Below are positions 6,723 through 15,957 of a stretch of DNA of 64,000 nucleotides, piece by piece. The notes under the pieces were generated by a model. It was not told the origin of the DNA. It saw nothing but the letters and a program-made list of their open reading frames with translations, and made no database searches. Positions within the stretch are counted from its first letter, which is position 1; the number at the start of each line of letters is the position of its first letter. The DNA comes from Bacteroidales bacterium (GTDB lineage: Bacteria > Bacteroidota > Bacteroidia > Bacteroidales > UBA932): NCBI GenBank assembly GCA_024402135.1, contig JAKSJN010000009.1, forward strand, positions 28,459 through 92,458. Direction: 5' to 3'. The position numbers and the translations under genes are program-made.

Positions 6723-8690
6723 CTATTTTACAACAGGAAGCTTGACGCAGGATGCTGCCGAAGGTTCGCAGTGGATTGTTATGTCGGACTTGACGTATGC
6801 GGACTCGTCGCAGGTGTAGATGTCGCAGAAGGTCTGCGGGTTGCGGTCCACAAGAGGGAACCAGCTTGACTGGACCTGAACCATCAGCTTGTGGCCAGGC
6901 TTGAAGGTATGACGTACGTCAGGCATTGTGAAGCGTACCTTTGTGGTCTCTCCTGGAACGAATGGAACAGGCTCGGAGAAACTCTCGCGGAACTTTCCTC
7001 TCATCACCTCTCCCCTGACCATAAGCTGATATCCACCCATAGGAAGAGTCGTCGATGGAAGGGTCTTCACACGCTGATCGGCATCGCGGGGATCCCTTGA
7101 AAAGCCGGTTTCTTCGAACCAGTTGAAAGCGTCAGGGAAAACATCGATGACCTTCACGATAAAGTCAGCATCGGTAGAAGTGATGTCAACCATAAGTTCC
7201 ACCTCAACCTCGCCGGAGAGCGAAAGAGCCTCGCTGAGGGCAGGAGTCTGGAAGCAGACAACATCAGGCCTCTGCGCAGCAAAGCGCTGGTCATCGATCA
7301 TGTAGTCCTTGCTGACACTGGTCTCGAGCACAGCACGGTAAGGAACCGGTTTTGCAGGATCGCTGGTATAGGTAATCTTGCCGGATGTACGTGGAGCGCT
7401 TGTAGAGATGCTTCCGTCGCCATGGAGATAGAACGGGGTCGTCCTGGCAAGTTCAACCTCTGGCCAGCCGGTCTGGTAGTACTTCCAATCACGATTTCCT
7501 GAATCGAACACATAGGCTCCGGTCTTAGGTTTCTCACCCTTGCCTTCGAGATAATATGCGAAGAACGGATACTCGAACGTAGCATTGTAATACTCAGAAG
7601 TCGCCTCGTCTCCAAAGTACATGTTTGCCCACGAAGCTGTCATCGAACGTGACCATGCGCCGTGGAACCAAGGGCCCTCTACAAGGTAAAGGTCTGTTGC
7701 CGGGCTCTGCTCCTTGATGGCCTTGTAGGTATCGAATGCGCCGTAGCAGTCCTCCTTGTCGAACAGACCGCCGACGATAAGCACAGCAGGTTTCACGTCG
7801 TGCATGTGACCCTTTGTCACTGTATGTGACTCCCAGTACTCGTCCCAGTTCGGATGCTCACGGATCGTGCGGAGATAGGCAAGGCTGTCCGCATATACCG
7901 CAGTATAGTTGCTGTATGTACCGATTCCAAGGTAGTCGCCATAGATGTCATTCTTCATCATCTTCGGGAAACGGAAGTCCTGGACTCCCGCCTTGACATA
8001 CTTGTTTCCCATCATGTACTCGAACCAGGACTGGAACGAAACGGTTTCGGCAAGCATAAGGGCGCCATTGTGGTGGGCATCATCGCCGTGGAACCAGTCA
8101 GTAACAGGAGCCTGCGGAGATACAGCCTTGACCGCAGGATGTCCCGAAAGTGCCGCCATGGTCGTATAGAATCCTGGATAGGAAATGCCCATCTGGCCCA
8201 CGCAACCGTTGTTATTGGTGTTGTGTACGAGCCACTCCACTGTATCGTAAGTGTCGCTGGCCTCATCAGTCTGGCCGACGTTCTTGGCTTCTTTCTTGTT
8301 GAGCTTCTTGCCCTCTATGAAGGCCCTGATCTCCTCGAACTCTCCTTCGGACATGTTCTTTCCGCGGACATCCTGGAACACGAGGATGTATCCCGCGTCG
8401 ATGTAAGGGGCATACGAACGCATGTTCATGTACTGGTCCTCGCCGTATGGAGATACCGCATAGCAGGTTCTCTCCATGAGGATAGGATGCTTGACGCTCT
8501 TGTCCTTCGGCTCGTAGATAGAGGTGAAGAGCGACACGCCGTCGCGCATTCGGATCATCACTTCCTTCTTGTCATAGGTTTGCTTGATAGCCTCAGGAGC
8601 GTACTTGCTGGCCTGTGCCGCCATATTGCCCTGGCCGAAAAGGCTCAGGGTCATGCACAGTGCAATGATTGTCGAGATCAGTTTTCTCAT
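6723..8690 (-). CDS. CocE/NonD-family hydrolase (X-Pro dipeptidyl-peptidase, S15-like)
   Basis: A 655-residue exported alpha/beta hydrolase. A Sec signal peptide covers residues 1-26 (MRKLISTIIALCMTLSLFGQ). The S15/CocE catalytic domain follows, with the nucleophile serine near residue 170 in QMGISYPGF and the usual LMERTCYAVSPYG and QDVRGKNMSEGEF blocks. The C-terminal jelly-roll PepX_C domain covers roughly residues 400-650. Relatives cleave X-Pro dipeptides or acyl esters and amides; the substrate here is unknown and the site is probably periplasmic. It is transcribed divergently from the PatB-like gene, with about 100 bases between starts. Confidence 0.87.
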   Translation of the reverse strand: MRKLISTIIALCMTLSLFGQGNMAAQASKYAPEAIKQTYDKKEVMIRMRDGVSLFTSIYEPKDKSVKHPILMERTCYAVSPYGEDQYMNMRSYAPYIDAGYILVFQDVRGKNMSEGEFEEIRAFIEGKKLNKKEAKNVGQTDEASDTYDTVEWLVHNTNNNGCVGQMGISYPGFYTTMAALSGHPAVKAVSPQAPVTDWFHGDDAHHNGALMLAETVSFQSWFEYMMGNKYVKAGVQDFRFPKMMKNDIYGDYLGIGTYSNYTAVYADSLAYLRTIREHPNWDEYWESHTVTKGHMHDVKPAVLIVGGLFDKEDCYGAFDTYKAIKEQSPATDLYLVEGPWFHGAWSRSMTASWANMYFGDEATSEYYNATFEYPFFAYYLEGKGEKPKTGAYVFDSGNRDWKYYQTGWPEVELARTTPFYLHGDGSISTSAPRTSGKITYTSDPAKPVPYRAVLETSVSKDYMIDDQRFAAQRPDVVCFQTPALSEALSLSGEVEVELMVDITSTDADFIVKVIDVFPDAFNWFEETGFSRDPRDADQRVKTLPSTTLPMGGYQLMVRGEVMRGKFRESFSEPVPFVPGETTKVRFTMPDVRHTFKPGHKLMVQVQSSWFPLVDRNPQTFCDIYTCDESAYVKSDITIHCEPSAASCVKLPVVK

Positions 8691-8794
8691 ATCGTGTGTG
8701 ATTGTTTTCCGAGTCCAAAGATATGGAATCTTTCCCTGCCGGAAAGGAAAAATAGTCCATAATTGCTATATTGCAATGATAAAACCATACGAAC

Positions 8795-9997
8795 ATGAAA
8801 TACAGCTTTGACGAAATCATAGAGAGACGCGGCACCGACGCGTACAAGTACATGAACCTCAAGATGGTCTGCGGACGCGATGACGTGCTCCCGATGTGGG
8901 TTGCCGACATGGACTTCGCGACACCGCCGTTCGTGATGAACGCAATCCAGAAAAGATGCGACCAGCGCGTGCTCGGCTACACCTGCAGCACTGACCGTTA
9001 CCGCGCAAGCATCGTCGGCTGGTGCAAGAACCACTATGGCTGGGAGGTACTTCCCGAGCACATCACCTACATCCCGGGCGTCGTAGCCGGCATCTATCTC
9101 GCAATGCAGGCATTCACAGAGAAGGGCGACAAGATTCTCATCCAGGACCCGGTATATCACCCATTCAGAATCGTTCCCGAGGGCAACGAAAGGCAGATTG
9201 TCTGGAATCGCCTTGTACGTAACGAGGAGACCTTCGGAATGGATCTTGACGCGCTCAGAAACGACATCAAGGGCTGCAAGATGATGATTCTGTGCAATCC
9301 TCACAACCCCGCAGGAGTATGCTGGAGCCGCGAGACTCTCGAGCAGGTAGCTCATATCTGCAGCGAGGAAGGCGTGATCGTAGTAAGCGACGAGATCCAC
9401 TGCGACATGATATTCGGAGAGCGCAGACACATTCCATTCGCAAGCGTCAGTGACGAGGCCAAGGCAATCACGATCACCCTCCAGGCTCCAAGCAAAACCT
9501 TCAACATGCCGGGCATCGTATGCTCCCAGGCAATCGTGCCGGACGACAGCTTGAGAGAAAAATACTTCGACTACATCGAGCGCAGCGACATGGGCCTTGG
9601 CAACGTATTTACCTTCAGCTGTGCGGAAGCTTGCTACTCCGACGAAGGCGACGAGTGGAGACGTCAGATGCTCGAGTATGTCAATGGCAACATCGACGCT
9701 TTCCAGGCAGGTCTGGCAGCAATCACCGACAAGGTCAGCATAATCCGCCCGCAGGCATCATTCCTTGTATTCATGGACTGCCGCCCACTCATGGCAGAAC
9801 TGGCAGCAGGCAAGAGCGACGAGGAGGCTCAGGAGTGCCTTATCAGGTTTTTTGCCGACAAGTGCGGTCTCGGTTTCAATCCGGGCAACATGTTTGGCCA
9901 GAACGGCACAGGCTACATGAGAGTCAACATGGGCTGCCCTCGATCTACCATTGAAGAAGCACTAAAGAGAATCGCCCAAGGCTTCACAACCCTGTAG
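8795..9997 (+). CDS. PatB/MalY-type PLP-dependent C-S lyase (cystathionine beta-lyase)
   Basis: A fold-type I PLP aminotransferase-like enzyme of 400 residues, the usual length. The opening MWVADMDFATPP (about 34-45) is typical of the MalY/PatB subgroup. NPHNPAG (168-174), SDEIH (198-202) and the PLP lysine in SKTFN (K234) are all present. It probably splits cystathionine or cysteine conjugates to pyruvate and ammonia in the cytoplasm. A weak -7 element (TATATTGC, 8767-8774) lies 20 bases before the start. A hairpin terminator follows it. Confidence 0.88.
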   Translation: MKYSFDEIIERRGTDAYKYMNLKMVCGRDDVLPMWVADMDFATPPFVMNAIQKRCDQRVLGYTCSTDRYRASIVGWCKNHYGWEVLPEHITYIPGVVAGIYLAMQAFTEKGDKILIQDPVYHPFRIVPEGNERQIVWNRLVRNEETFGMDLDALRNDIKGCKMMILCNPHNPAGVCWSRETLEQVAHICSEEGVIVVSDEIHCDMIFGERRHIPFASVSDEAKAITITLQAPSKTFNMPGIVCSQAIVPDDSLREKYFDYIERSDMGLGNVFTFSCAEACYSDEGDEWRRQMLEYVNGNIDAFQAGLAAITDKVSIIRPQASFLVFMDCRPLMAELAAGKSDEEAQECLIRFFADKCGLGFNPGNMFGQNGTGYMRVNMGCPRSTIEEALKRIAQGFTTL

Positions 9998-10000
9998 ATA

Positions 10001-10037
10001 AAAAGGTCCTGCTTGATGGCGGGACCTTGATTCTTTT
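10001..10037 (+). terminator. terminator after the PatB-like gene
   Basis: GGTCCTGC and GCGGGACC pair around TTGATG, and a T run follows at 10033-10037. It may also serve the convergent hydrolase gene. Confidence 0.65.
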
Positions 10038-10053
10038 TACCTATTACGGAATA

Positions 10054-10938
10054 CTAGTCGATGTTCTTCTTTGCGAAAGTCCAGCCCTCGAGATGGTTCA
10101 TGCCGCAATCTGCGCCCTTGAACATCTTGGCTGCCTTCTTGTCGCCCTTGAGGTGCCACTCGAGCCATGCGGTAGCCACGGTGCTGAATTCGCCGCCATA
10201 TGGCTTGTGATAGGTACCGCCATGGCCTACTGGGAAGTTTGCAGCCGCTGCAGGAACATGGTTGATACGGCTGAAGTCATCCATACCGTTTGCATATGCG
10301 ATATCAGTCTCGCCGCCGAGGATGTAAATGATAGGAGTATGGATCTTGTTGAGTTTCTCCTTTGCCGGCATAGGCATGCCAGGGACTGCGGTAGAAGGGT
10401 CGCTGAACAGACCGCTGTTGCAGATCATGACAGTCTTGAGACGTGGTTCCTCGCAGATGTCGAGGGTCTGGAGACCACCGCAGGACATACCGGCAGCAGC
10501 GATATTCTTTACATCAAGTTTGTTATAGTACTGACTGTTCTTGTCAGCATTCTGTGCGATTGCCCAGTTGATGGCATCGATGAGCTGCTTTGACTCCGAG
10601 CGTCCGCCGCCGCGCTCTCCTTCCTTTGGCATAGGGCCGATAGCTACGACAAGGAATCCGTGTGAAGCGATCTCATTGAGGAAGTTGACGTGCTCGAACG
10701 GAGAATTATTGCAGGCACCGTTTCCCCACACGAGGATAGGCAGTTTGTTGCCACCCTTGAAAGGCTTGAGATCCTGAGGCTTGAACACAGTATGGGTGGT
10801 CAGGCTCGCATCGGTGACCATTATGGCCTTGTACTTTCCTGAACCGCCGTTGTCAAGGATGCGCGAATTGATGTCCTGAGCGCCAGCGATACCTGCTCCC
10901 AGCAGCATCGCCGCGATAAGAATGATTGCCTTTTTCAT
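10054..10938 (-). CDS. exported alpha/beta hydrolase (dienelactone hydrolase / cutinase-like)
   Basis: 294 residues with a signal peptide (MKKAIILIAAMLLGAGIAGAQ). The mature fold is an alpha/beta hydrolase with an oxyanion region ILVWGNGACNNSP (68-80) and the nucleophile serine in GMSCGG (S152). A downstream GGETDIAY stretch is where the acidic residue is expected. The substrate is unknown; relatives include acyl esterases and polyester hydrolases. ATG at 10938 is preferred to 10977, since it begins the signal peptide. It appears monocistronic. Confidence 0.72.
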   Translation of the reverse strand: MKKAIILIAAMLLGAGIAGAQDINSRILDNGGSGKYKAIMVTDASLTTHTVFKPQDLKPFKGGNKLPILVWGNGACNNSPFEHVNFLNEIASHGFLVVAIGPMPKEGERGGGRSESKQLIDAINWAIAQNADKNSQYYNKLDVKNIAAAGMSCGGLQTLDICEEPRLKTVMICNSGLFSDPSTAVPGMPMPAKEKLNKIHTPIIYILGGETDIAYANGMDDFSRINHVPAAAANFPVGHGGTYHKPYGGEFSTVATAWLEWHLKGDKKAAKMFKGADCGMNHLEGWTFAKKNID

Positions 10939-11001
10939 ATCAGTGCTATTAATGTGTTGATTCTGTGGTTTTGACAAATATATGCCTTTTACGCGAAAAT
11001 G

Positions 11002-14000
11002 CTAGATATCAAGTTCGAAACCGCTGAGAAGCGACTCGATCTCAGCCTCAAGGGCCTCCTGTTCCTGGGCAACCTCGAAATCAAGCATCATCGAATCGAG
11101 CTCTGCGAGTTCCTCCGAATCAAGCAGTTCGTCTTCTTCCTCCTCGCGGAGAGCCTCGCCCCGACGCTGGGCCTCGCGGCGTACAGACTCGTTTCCACGC
11201 ATGACCTGATCGACTCCGACGCTGAAGATATCGCGGATCGAACTTGAAAGATTGTTCTGGATGCTCTCGACGAGCGGCAATACCTGAGGCAGCTTGCGGT
11301 TGCGGTATCTTGCACGACCGATAGAATAGTTCCAGTTGTCGAAGTTGCCAAGAAGATTCAGGCCGAAACGGAACGGCAGCGGAGCATCCACGATCGAGAT
11401 GTGATAGTCGAAATTGGAGTCAAACTTCTGCTGGCCATACAGGGCCAGAGTATAGCGGTCCACACCAAGCAGGAATGGATATATCTGCAGCCTGTTGTTG
11501 GAGATGATTCCATACAGGGTCATGTCCTTGATATGGCCGGCGCGCGCGTCCTTGAACATCAGCAGCTGTGCGATGCGGCGCAGGCTGCCGGTATCCTCGA
11601 GCAGGAGATCCTTGCCGTCAAGCTTGACCATGCCGTCGATAGATGGAAGAACAAGGTTCATGTTGGTATCCAGAGGCGATGTCGCAGCCATCTCAAGGTT
11701 GAGCAGGCCCTTGAAGGACTTGAGCATAGGCACGAGACTGTCCACAACTGGGAACAGCTCGATGACCTTGTCCGCAGTCACGTCAGACAGAGCCAGATTG
11801 AAACCGGCCTTGATATCCTTCTTGGTCCTGGTCGAATAGAAGGCATCGAACTGGGCATTGCCGACGTCTGACATAACCAACGTGTTCAGCAACTGTACAG
11901 TACGGTCCCGCATCGTGATATCCGAAGCAAGTCCGTCAAGAACGAAGTTAGACACATTGACCTCGCCTGCCTTTACACGGACACTTGCGTTCAGGTTTGA
12001 AGGTACCACTATCAGAGGCATATCCAGGCCGACCACGGCATTCTCCAGCGTATCTACGACAATGCTGTTCTGGTACTCCCGGTTATCCTCGATTATGACA
12101 TGCTCGATGGTATCCACGGCAGCAATCTCGAATGCTGCAAGCAGTTCATTGACGTTAAGGCGCGGTGACTCGATGTCCATGTCCAGATTCATCCTGCCGC
12201 GTCCCTGGAACGCCTGGCGCAAGCCGCGGAGAGAACCTTTGGCGCTGAGTGATGATGTACCGGCAGCGACCCCGAGACTGTTGAGGGTAAGGACGTTGTC
12301 CGTGAAGTCGAGATCAAGGGAATCAGCGCTGGTACGCAAAGGCAGCATAGGTGTGACGATCTTTGCCGAAGCGACCTTCAATGATCCGTATGGATTGTAC
12401 TTCCTGTACATGTCGAACAGAGAACTGTCGAGCTTGATGTCGATGTCTTTCAGCTTGAAATCAGACTCGGTCTCAACGGCGTTCTGGCGGCGTCTGGTCG
12501 AGTCTCGAGGAGTATTGTTGCGGCGTATGGCAGCGCTTCGGGTATTCAGGTCCAGCGCAGCGTTCCTGAGGAGAACACGGTTCTCGCCCATGTTCAAGAT
12601 AAGGGCATTCTCGGCCGTGTTTGCCTTCAGCACCGGAGTCGACCCGGAGCCTTTCTTCATAGAGAAGCGGTTACGGCTGCCGCGTACCATCACCTCGAGG
12701 TCATCCCCGCTCTGCATGTCGACTGAATTGGCGTCAAGTGCTATGTCCACCTGAGGAAAACCGTTCGAGAGTGTATCCGATGAATTGACTGCCTGGGCGC
12801 GCAGTTTGGCACCCTGGGCACGCAGAGCCTCGCCGAGAGTGAACGACAAGGTATCCATAGCCGCTGAGTATCGACCGTTTTCAAGCCTGACAACCGGTCT
12901 TCCAAGATTTGCGTACAGTGTATCAGCCGGCATCGCGAACTTCACGAGGTCGCCAGATAGCGCAGCCTTCAGTTCGCTGGAGCTGATTTTGTAAAGTGAC
13001 AGCTGGGAAGGACGGAAAGCTCCGCCGAGAACAAGGTCGACATCACCGTCAGCCACTATGCCAAGGTCTGCTGGAAGATATGCCATAAGCTTGTCCAAAG
13101 CCGCATGGGCACTTCCATCGACAGCCACCCTTGGATCATCAGCCAGCGCATCCTCGGACTTGCCCTTTACAGTCAGGGACAGGCCATCCATGTCAAAGCA
13201 GAAATCCTCAAGGTCAGCCAGGAGATGACCATCATTGAACAGAGCCTTGAAGGTCATGTCAAACTCCGAATCCATCACCAGATCAGAGTATGCAAAGTGC
13301 GCATCAGGGACGGTCAGGACGGCATTCACGGTCGGCATACGGCCATCATCGAAACCAAAGGTTCCGTTTGCCTTGGCCTCGAGTTTAATGTCAGCATCAG
13401 TCTTCAGTTCCTTGAGAGCCGGCACAAACGGCACAAGATAATCATTGATGATTTCCCCTATCGAGCATTCTTTGACGTCTGCAGCAAGATCCATGTCGAT
13501 ATGGTCGCCATATATATCAGCCTTGCCGGACAATTCCATCAGCATGGCAGCAATCCGTGCATTGAATTCAAGGACGTCGAGAGACACTATTCCGCCATCC
13601 TTTACCGGAGGAAAGCCTATTTCGGTATCCAGAACCAATGGAGCATGGATAAGATCGTATCCATACATCTTATATGAAGCCTCGGACTCCATTTCCACGT
13701 CGATATGGTTCTGATGTTCATGCAGGCAGAGATCGCTCAGTTCCAATGCAACGCTGTCAACCACGTTCCTTTTCTCCACATCCACCAGCCTTGCCTCTAC
13801 AAGAAGGTTTGCAAGATCAAGATGCAGGCGGTCCTTCTCTGGACGTGAACCGATAGTGTACAGCTTGTCCATCAGTTCCGCGTCAAAACGGCCCAGAAGC
13901 GACAATTCGTCGAAGCCCAGGCGGGCGTAGATTCCGGCGACACGGTCAGTATAGACAGCCATAGGGCTGCCGTCCACGAGTACTTTGCCAAGATTGATTT

Positions 14001-14541
14001 CCGGAAGTGGTGTGGAAGACTCCGTGGTATCGCTTTCGAACAAGAACATATCCCAGTTCACCGCAGTCGAGTCATAGCGATGCGCGTAAGCCCGCAATCC
14101 GTTGATACCTATGATCGGCAGGGTGTATTCACCTTTGATAAGGTCCAGGACATCCACCGCTGCCATAAGCAGGTCTGCATGTGCAAGGGTATCATCGGCA
14201 AAGGATAGTGAATCGACATGGCCGATACCCATGGAGGCAAGGACCTCCGGATCATCCTGATATGCTTCGAAACGGCTGTGCGGATATGTCAGGTCCACGT
14301 CATGCAGTTCCACACGGAAATGTGGAAAGTTGCGGATGGCGCTGACCTTGATGCGGCCTATATCGAGATTGCCATCCACGTATTGCGGCACTAGCTTGTC
14401 AACGACCTTCTGGAGCACAAAGTCACTGAGTACCGCGTCGAGCAGCATCAACAGCACGACTGGAACAGCAACAAGCACGACGAGGAGACGTTTCAGCCAC
14501 CTCAGGCGCGATGTATTGGACTTTTTCTCTTCGCTCTCCAT
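11002..14541 (-). CDS. AsmA-like family protein
   Basis: A very long protein (1179 residues) with one N-terminal transmembrane segment (RLLVVLVAVPVVLLMLLDAV, about residues 18-37) and a periplasmic remainder of repeating beta-type sequence, as in AsmA/TamB-type bridge proteins. The C-terminal region (DKVIELFPVVDSLVPMLKSF, then MAATSPLDTNMNLVLPSIDG) looks like the AsmA C-terminal domain. The tail is acidic and Glu/Leu-rich. Such proteins are thought to move phospholipids to the outer membrane or shape its composition. ATG at 14541 is used, as the longer frame adds only ten residues upstream of a charged start. It is followed downstream by the exported hydrolase gene. Confidence 0.8.
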   Translation of the reverse strand: MESEEKKSNTSRLRWLKRLLVVLVAVPVVLLMLLDAVLSDFVLQKVVDKLVPQYVDGNLDIGRIKVSAIRNFPHFRVELHDVDLTYPHSRFEAYQDDPEVLASMGIGHVDSLSFADDTLAHADLLMAAVDVLDLIKGEYTLPIIGINGLRAYAHRYDSTAVNWDMFLFESDTTESSTPLPEINLGKVLVDGSPMAVYTDRVAGIYARLGFDELSLLGRFDAELMDKLYTIGSRPEKDRLHLDLANLLVEARLVDVEKRNVVDSVALELSDLCLHEHQNHIDVEMESEASYKMYGYDLIHAPLVLDTEIGFPPVKDGGIVSLDVLEFNARIAAMLMELSGKADIYGDHIDMDLAADVKECSIGEIINDYLVPFVPALKELKTDADIKLEAKANGTFGFDDGRMPTVNAVLTVPDAHFAYSDLVMDSEFDMTFKALFNDGHLLADLEDFCFDMDGLSLTVKGKSEDALADDPRVAVDGSAHAALDKLMAYLPADLGIVADGDVDLVLGGAFRPSQLSLYKISSSELKAALSGDLVKFAMPADTLYANLGRPVVRLENGRYSAAMDTLSFTLGEALRAQGAKLRAQAVNSSDTLSNGFPQVDIALDANSVDMQSGDDLEVMVRGSRNRFSMKKGSGSTPVLKANTAENALILNMGENRVLLRNAALDLNTRSAAIRRNNTPRDSTRRRQNAVETESDFKLKDIDIKLDSSLFDMYRKYNPYGSLKVASAKIVTPMLPLRTSADSLDLDFTDNVLTLNSLGVAAGTSSLSAKGSLRGLRQAFQGRGRMNLDMDIESPRLNVNELLAAFEIAAVDTIEHVIIEDNREYQNSIVVDTLENAVVGLDMPLIVVPSNLNASVRVKAGEVNVSNFVLDGLASDITMRDRTVQLLNTLVMSDVGNAQFDAFYSTRTKKDIKAGFNLALSDVTADKVIELFPVVDSLVPMLKSFKGLLNLEMAATSPLDTNMNLVLPSIDGMVKLDGKDLLLEDTGSLRRIAQLLMFKDARAGHIKDMTLYGIISNNRLQIYPFLLGVDRYTLALYGQQKFDSNFDYHISIVDAPLPFRFGLNLLGNFDNWNYSIGRARYRNRKLPQVLPLVESIQNNLSSSIRDIFSVGVDQVMRGNESVRREAQRRGEALREEEEDELLDSEELAELDSMMLDFEVAQEQEALEAEIESLLSGFELDI

Positions 14542-14573
14542 CCGGATTAAGGATTGACACAAATATAACAAAA

Positions 14574-14600
14574 AAGAGACCGACTGATGTCGGTCTCCTT
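14574..14600 (-). terminator. terminator after rpsU
   Basis: GAGACCGAC / GTCGGTCTC with a T run on the minus strand, located between rpsU and the AsmA-like gene. Confidence 0.85.
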
Positions 14601-14625
14601 ATATTTCGTAAAGGTGAATACGAAA

Positions 14626-14820
14626 TTACTGCTCCTCCTCAAGACGAAGATGCTGTACATAGATTGCCTTCTGACGAGCAATTCTGTTCTTTACTGAAGG
14701 CTTCTCGAAGTTCTTGCGTGCACGGAGCTCACGGATAGCGCCGGTCTTCTCGAACTTTCTCTTGAACTTCTTAAGAGCTCTCTCGATGTTTTCGCCTTCT
14801 TTGATTGGAACTATGATCAT
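14626..14820 (-). CDS. rpsU: 30S ribosomal protein bS21
   Basis: A 64-residue basic protein with the typical bS21 pattern (MIIVPIKEGENIERALKKFK, then RELRARKNFEKPS). It binds the small subunit near the 3' end of 16S rRNA, where in Bacteroidia it helps hide the anti-Shine-Dalgarno sequence. Its own mRNA carries an unusually strong Shine-Dalgarno (14827-14837), which suggests autoregulation. It lies downstream of the AAA ATPase gene and ends at an intrinsic terminator. Confidence 0.97.
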   Translation of the reverse strand: MIIVPIKEGENIERALKKFKRKFEKTGAIRELRARKNFEKPSVKNRIARQKAIYVQHLRLEEEQ

Positions 14821-14826
14821 TTCTTT

Positions 14827-14837
14827 ATCACCCCCTT
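14827..14837 (-). promoter_or_regulatory. extended Shine-Dalgarno sequence of rpsU
   Basis: On the minus strand the leader reads AAGGGGGTGAT, six bases before the ATG. It matches the full anti-Shine-Dalgarno complement AAGGAGGTGAT at all but one base, which would still form a G-U pair. Almost no other gene in the window has such a site. Confidence 0.85.
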
Positions 14838-14901
14838 TTTCTTTCTAATTTTGCGGGCACAAAGGTAAGAATAAATCTCAATAATCCAAAAGAATTATCA
14901 A

Positions 14902-15939
14902 CTATGCCTCAACCTTGCCGAAGAAGTACTTGGTAACCCAGTACTTGAAGAGCGGATCCAGGAAGTATGGCTCGTCTTCTTCATTGAAGCTGATGATCTC
15001 CTTCTTGCACAAGGCATCCTTGAGGCGTCTCACATTCGCCGATGAATTAAGGCCATATTTTCGTATGACGTCACTGGTGCTGAAATGCTTGTGACCGTCA
15101 ACCACAGCCTCGAGCAATCCTACCTGGAATGTGGTGAGGTCGTTCATCATTGCAGTGAAACGTGGCTCATGCACGGCAATCATCATCGACATGGCATCGA
15201 TGAGCACCGGCTGCAGGATATATCCTCTGGTCAGTGTATCGCAGATCGAGATGAAATGGTTGATATACCAGAGATTATTCTCGAAGCGTTCACAGATGCT
15301 CAGGAGCAGGTCGTTCTCGATCACCTTGCCGCTGCTGAGAAAGCCTCGGATGACGTGATCGACAACCTCTCTGTCCTCGACCTTGCTTACCGGAAGATGC
15401 TCGGCGCAACGCCAGAAGAACTTGTGATGCTCGAAGATTTCCTTCATCGCATTAACCTTCGAACCACTCATTATGTAGCAGGCATTGCTATCCTCTGTGT
15501 GCTCTCGCAGTACGGTCTCAAAGGTCTTGTAAAGGCGATATGAATCCTCTGTGAAATCCAGGTTCTGGAACTCGGACAGGAAGACGACCACCTTCTGGCC
15601 AGTCTCAGCCGCCACTTTCCATGGCAATGACAGGGTTTCGGAGAGTTCACACTCCCCTTCCGGGCTTACGCCGGTCAGTTCTGTGCTGAGCCTGCGAAGG
15701 AACTCAGCCTCTGTCCTTACTGTCAAGAGATTGAGACGCGCGACCTTTAATGAGACACCCTTCTGTTTCAGGTTAAGCAGAGTCTGCTCGACCAGGGATG
15801 TCTTGCCGGTCTTGGGAGCCTCGTACAAGACGACATTACGGCCGCCCGCAAGCAGGTCTGCGAGTGATGCGCAATCCTGCCTGCGACCGACGAAATGCTT
15901 TCCCGTTACGTAGGAGCTATACTCGAATGGCTGATCCAC
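14902..15939 (-). CDS. AAA ATPase (ATPase_2 / STAND-like) of unknown role
   Basis: 345 residues. An N-terminal P-loop domain has Walker A at about 40-48 (EAPKTGKTS) and a Walker B-like strand VVVFLSEFQNLD near 115-126. A sensor-like stretch YIMSGSKVNAMKEIF follows. The C-terminal part looks like a winged helix (FSTSDVIRKYGLNSSANVRRL) ending in EPYFLDPLFKYWV, the closing module common in archaeal-type ATPase_2 proteins. The start codon is GTG at 15939, 18 bases after the fumarase stop, so it is cotranscribed with fumarase. Function is unknown. Confidence 0.75.
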   Translation of the reverse strand: MDQPFEYSSYVTGKHFVGRRQDCASLADLLAGGRNVVLYEAPKTGKTSLVEQTLLNLKQKGVSLKVARLNLLTVRTEAEFLRRLSTELTGVSPEGECELSETLSLPWKVAAETGQKVVVFLSEFQNLDFTEDSYRLYKTFETVLREHTEDSNACYIMSGSKVNAMKEIFEHHKFFWRCAEHLPVSKVEDREVVDHVIRGFLSSGKVIENDLLLSICERFENNLWYINHFISICDTLTRGYILQPVLIDAMSMMIAVHEPRFTAMMNDLTTFQVGLLEAVVDGHKHFSTSDVIRKYGLNSSANVRRLKDALCKKEIISFNEEDEPYFLDPLFKYWVTKYFFGKVEA

Positions 15940-15957
15940 GGCCGGAAATATCAGTTA

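Noticed and set aside
8687-9430. 247-codon open frame on the minus strand
   Set aside because: Antisense to the PatB-like gene, without any recognisable protein features.
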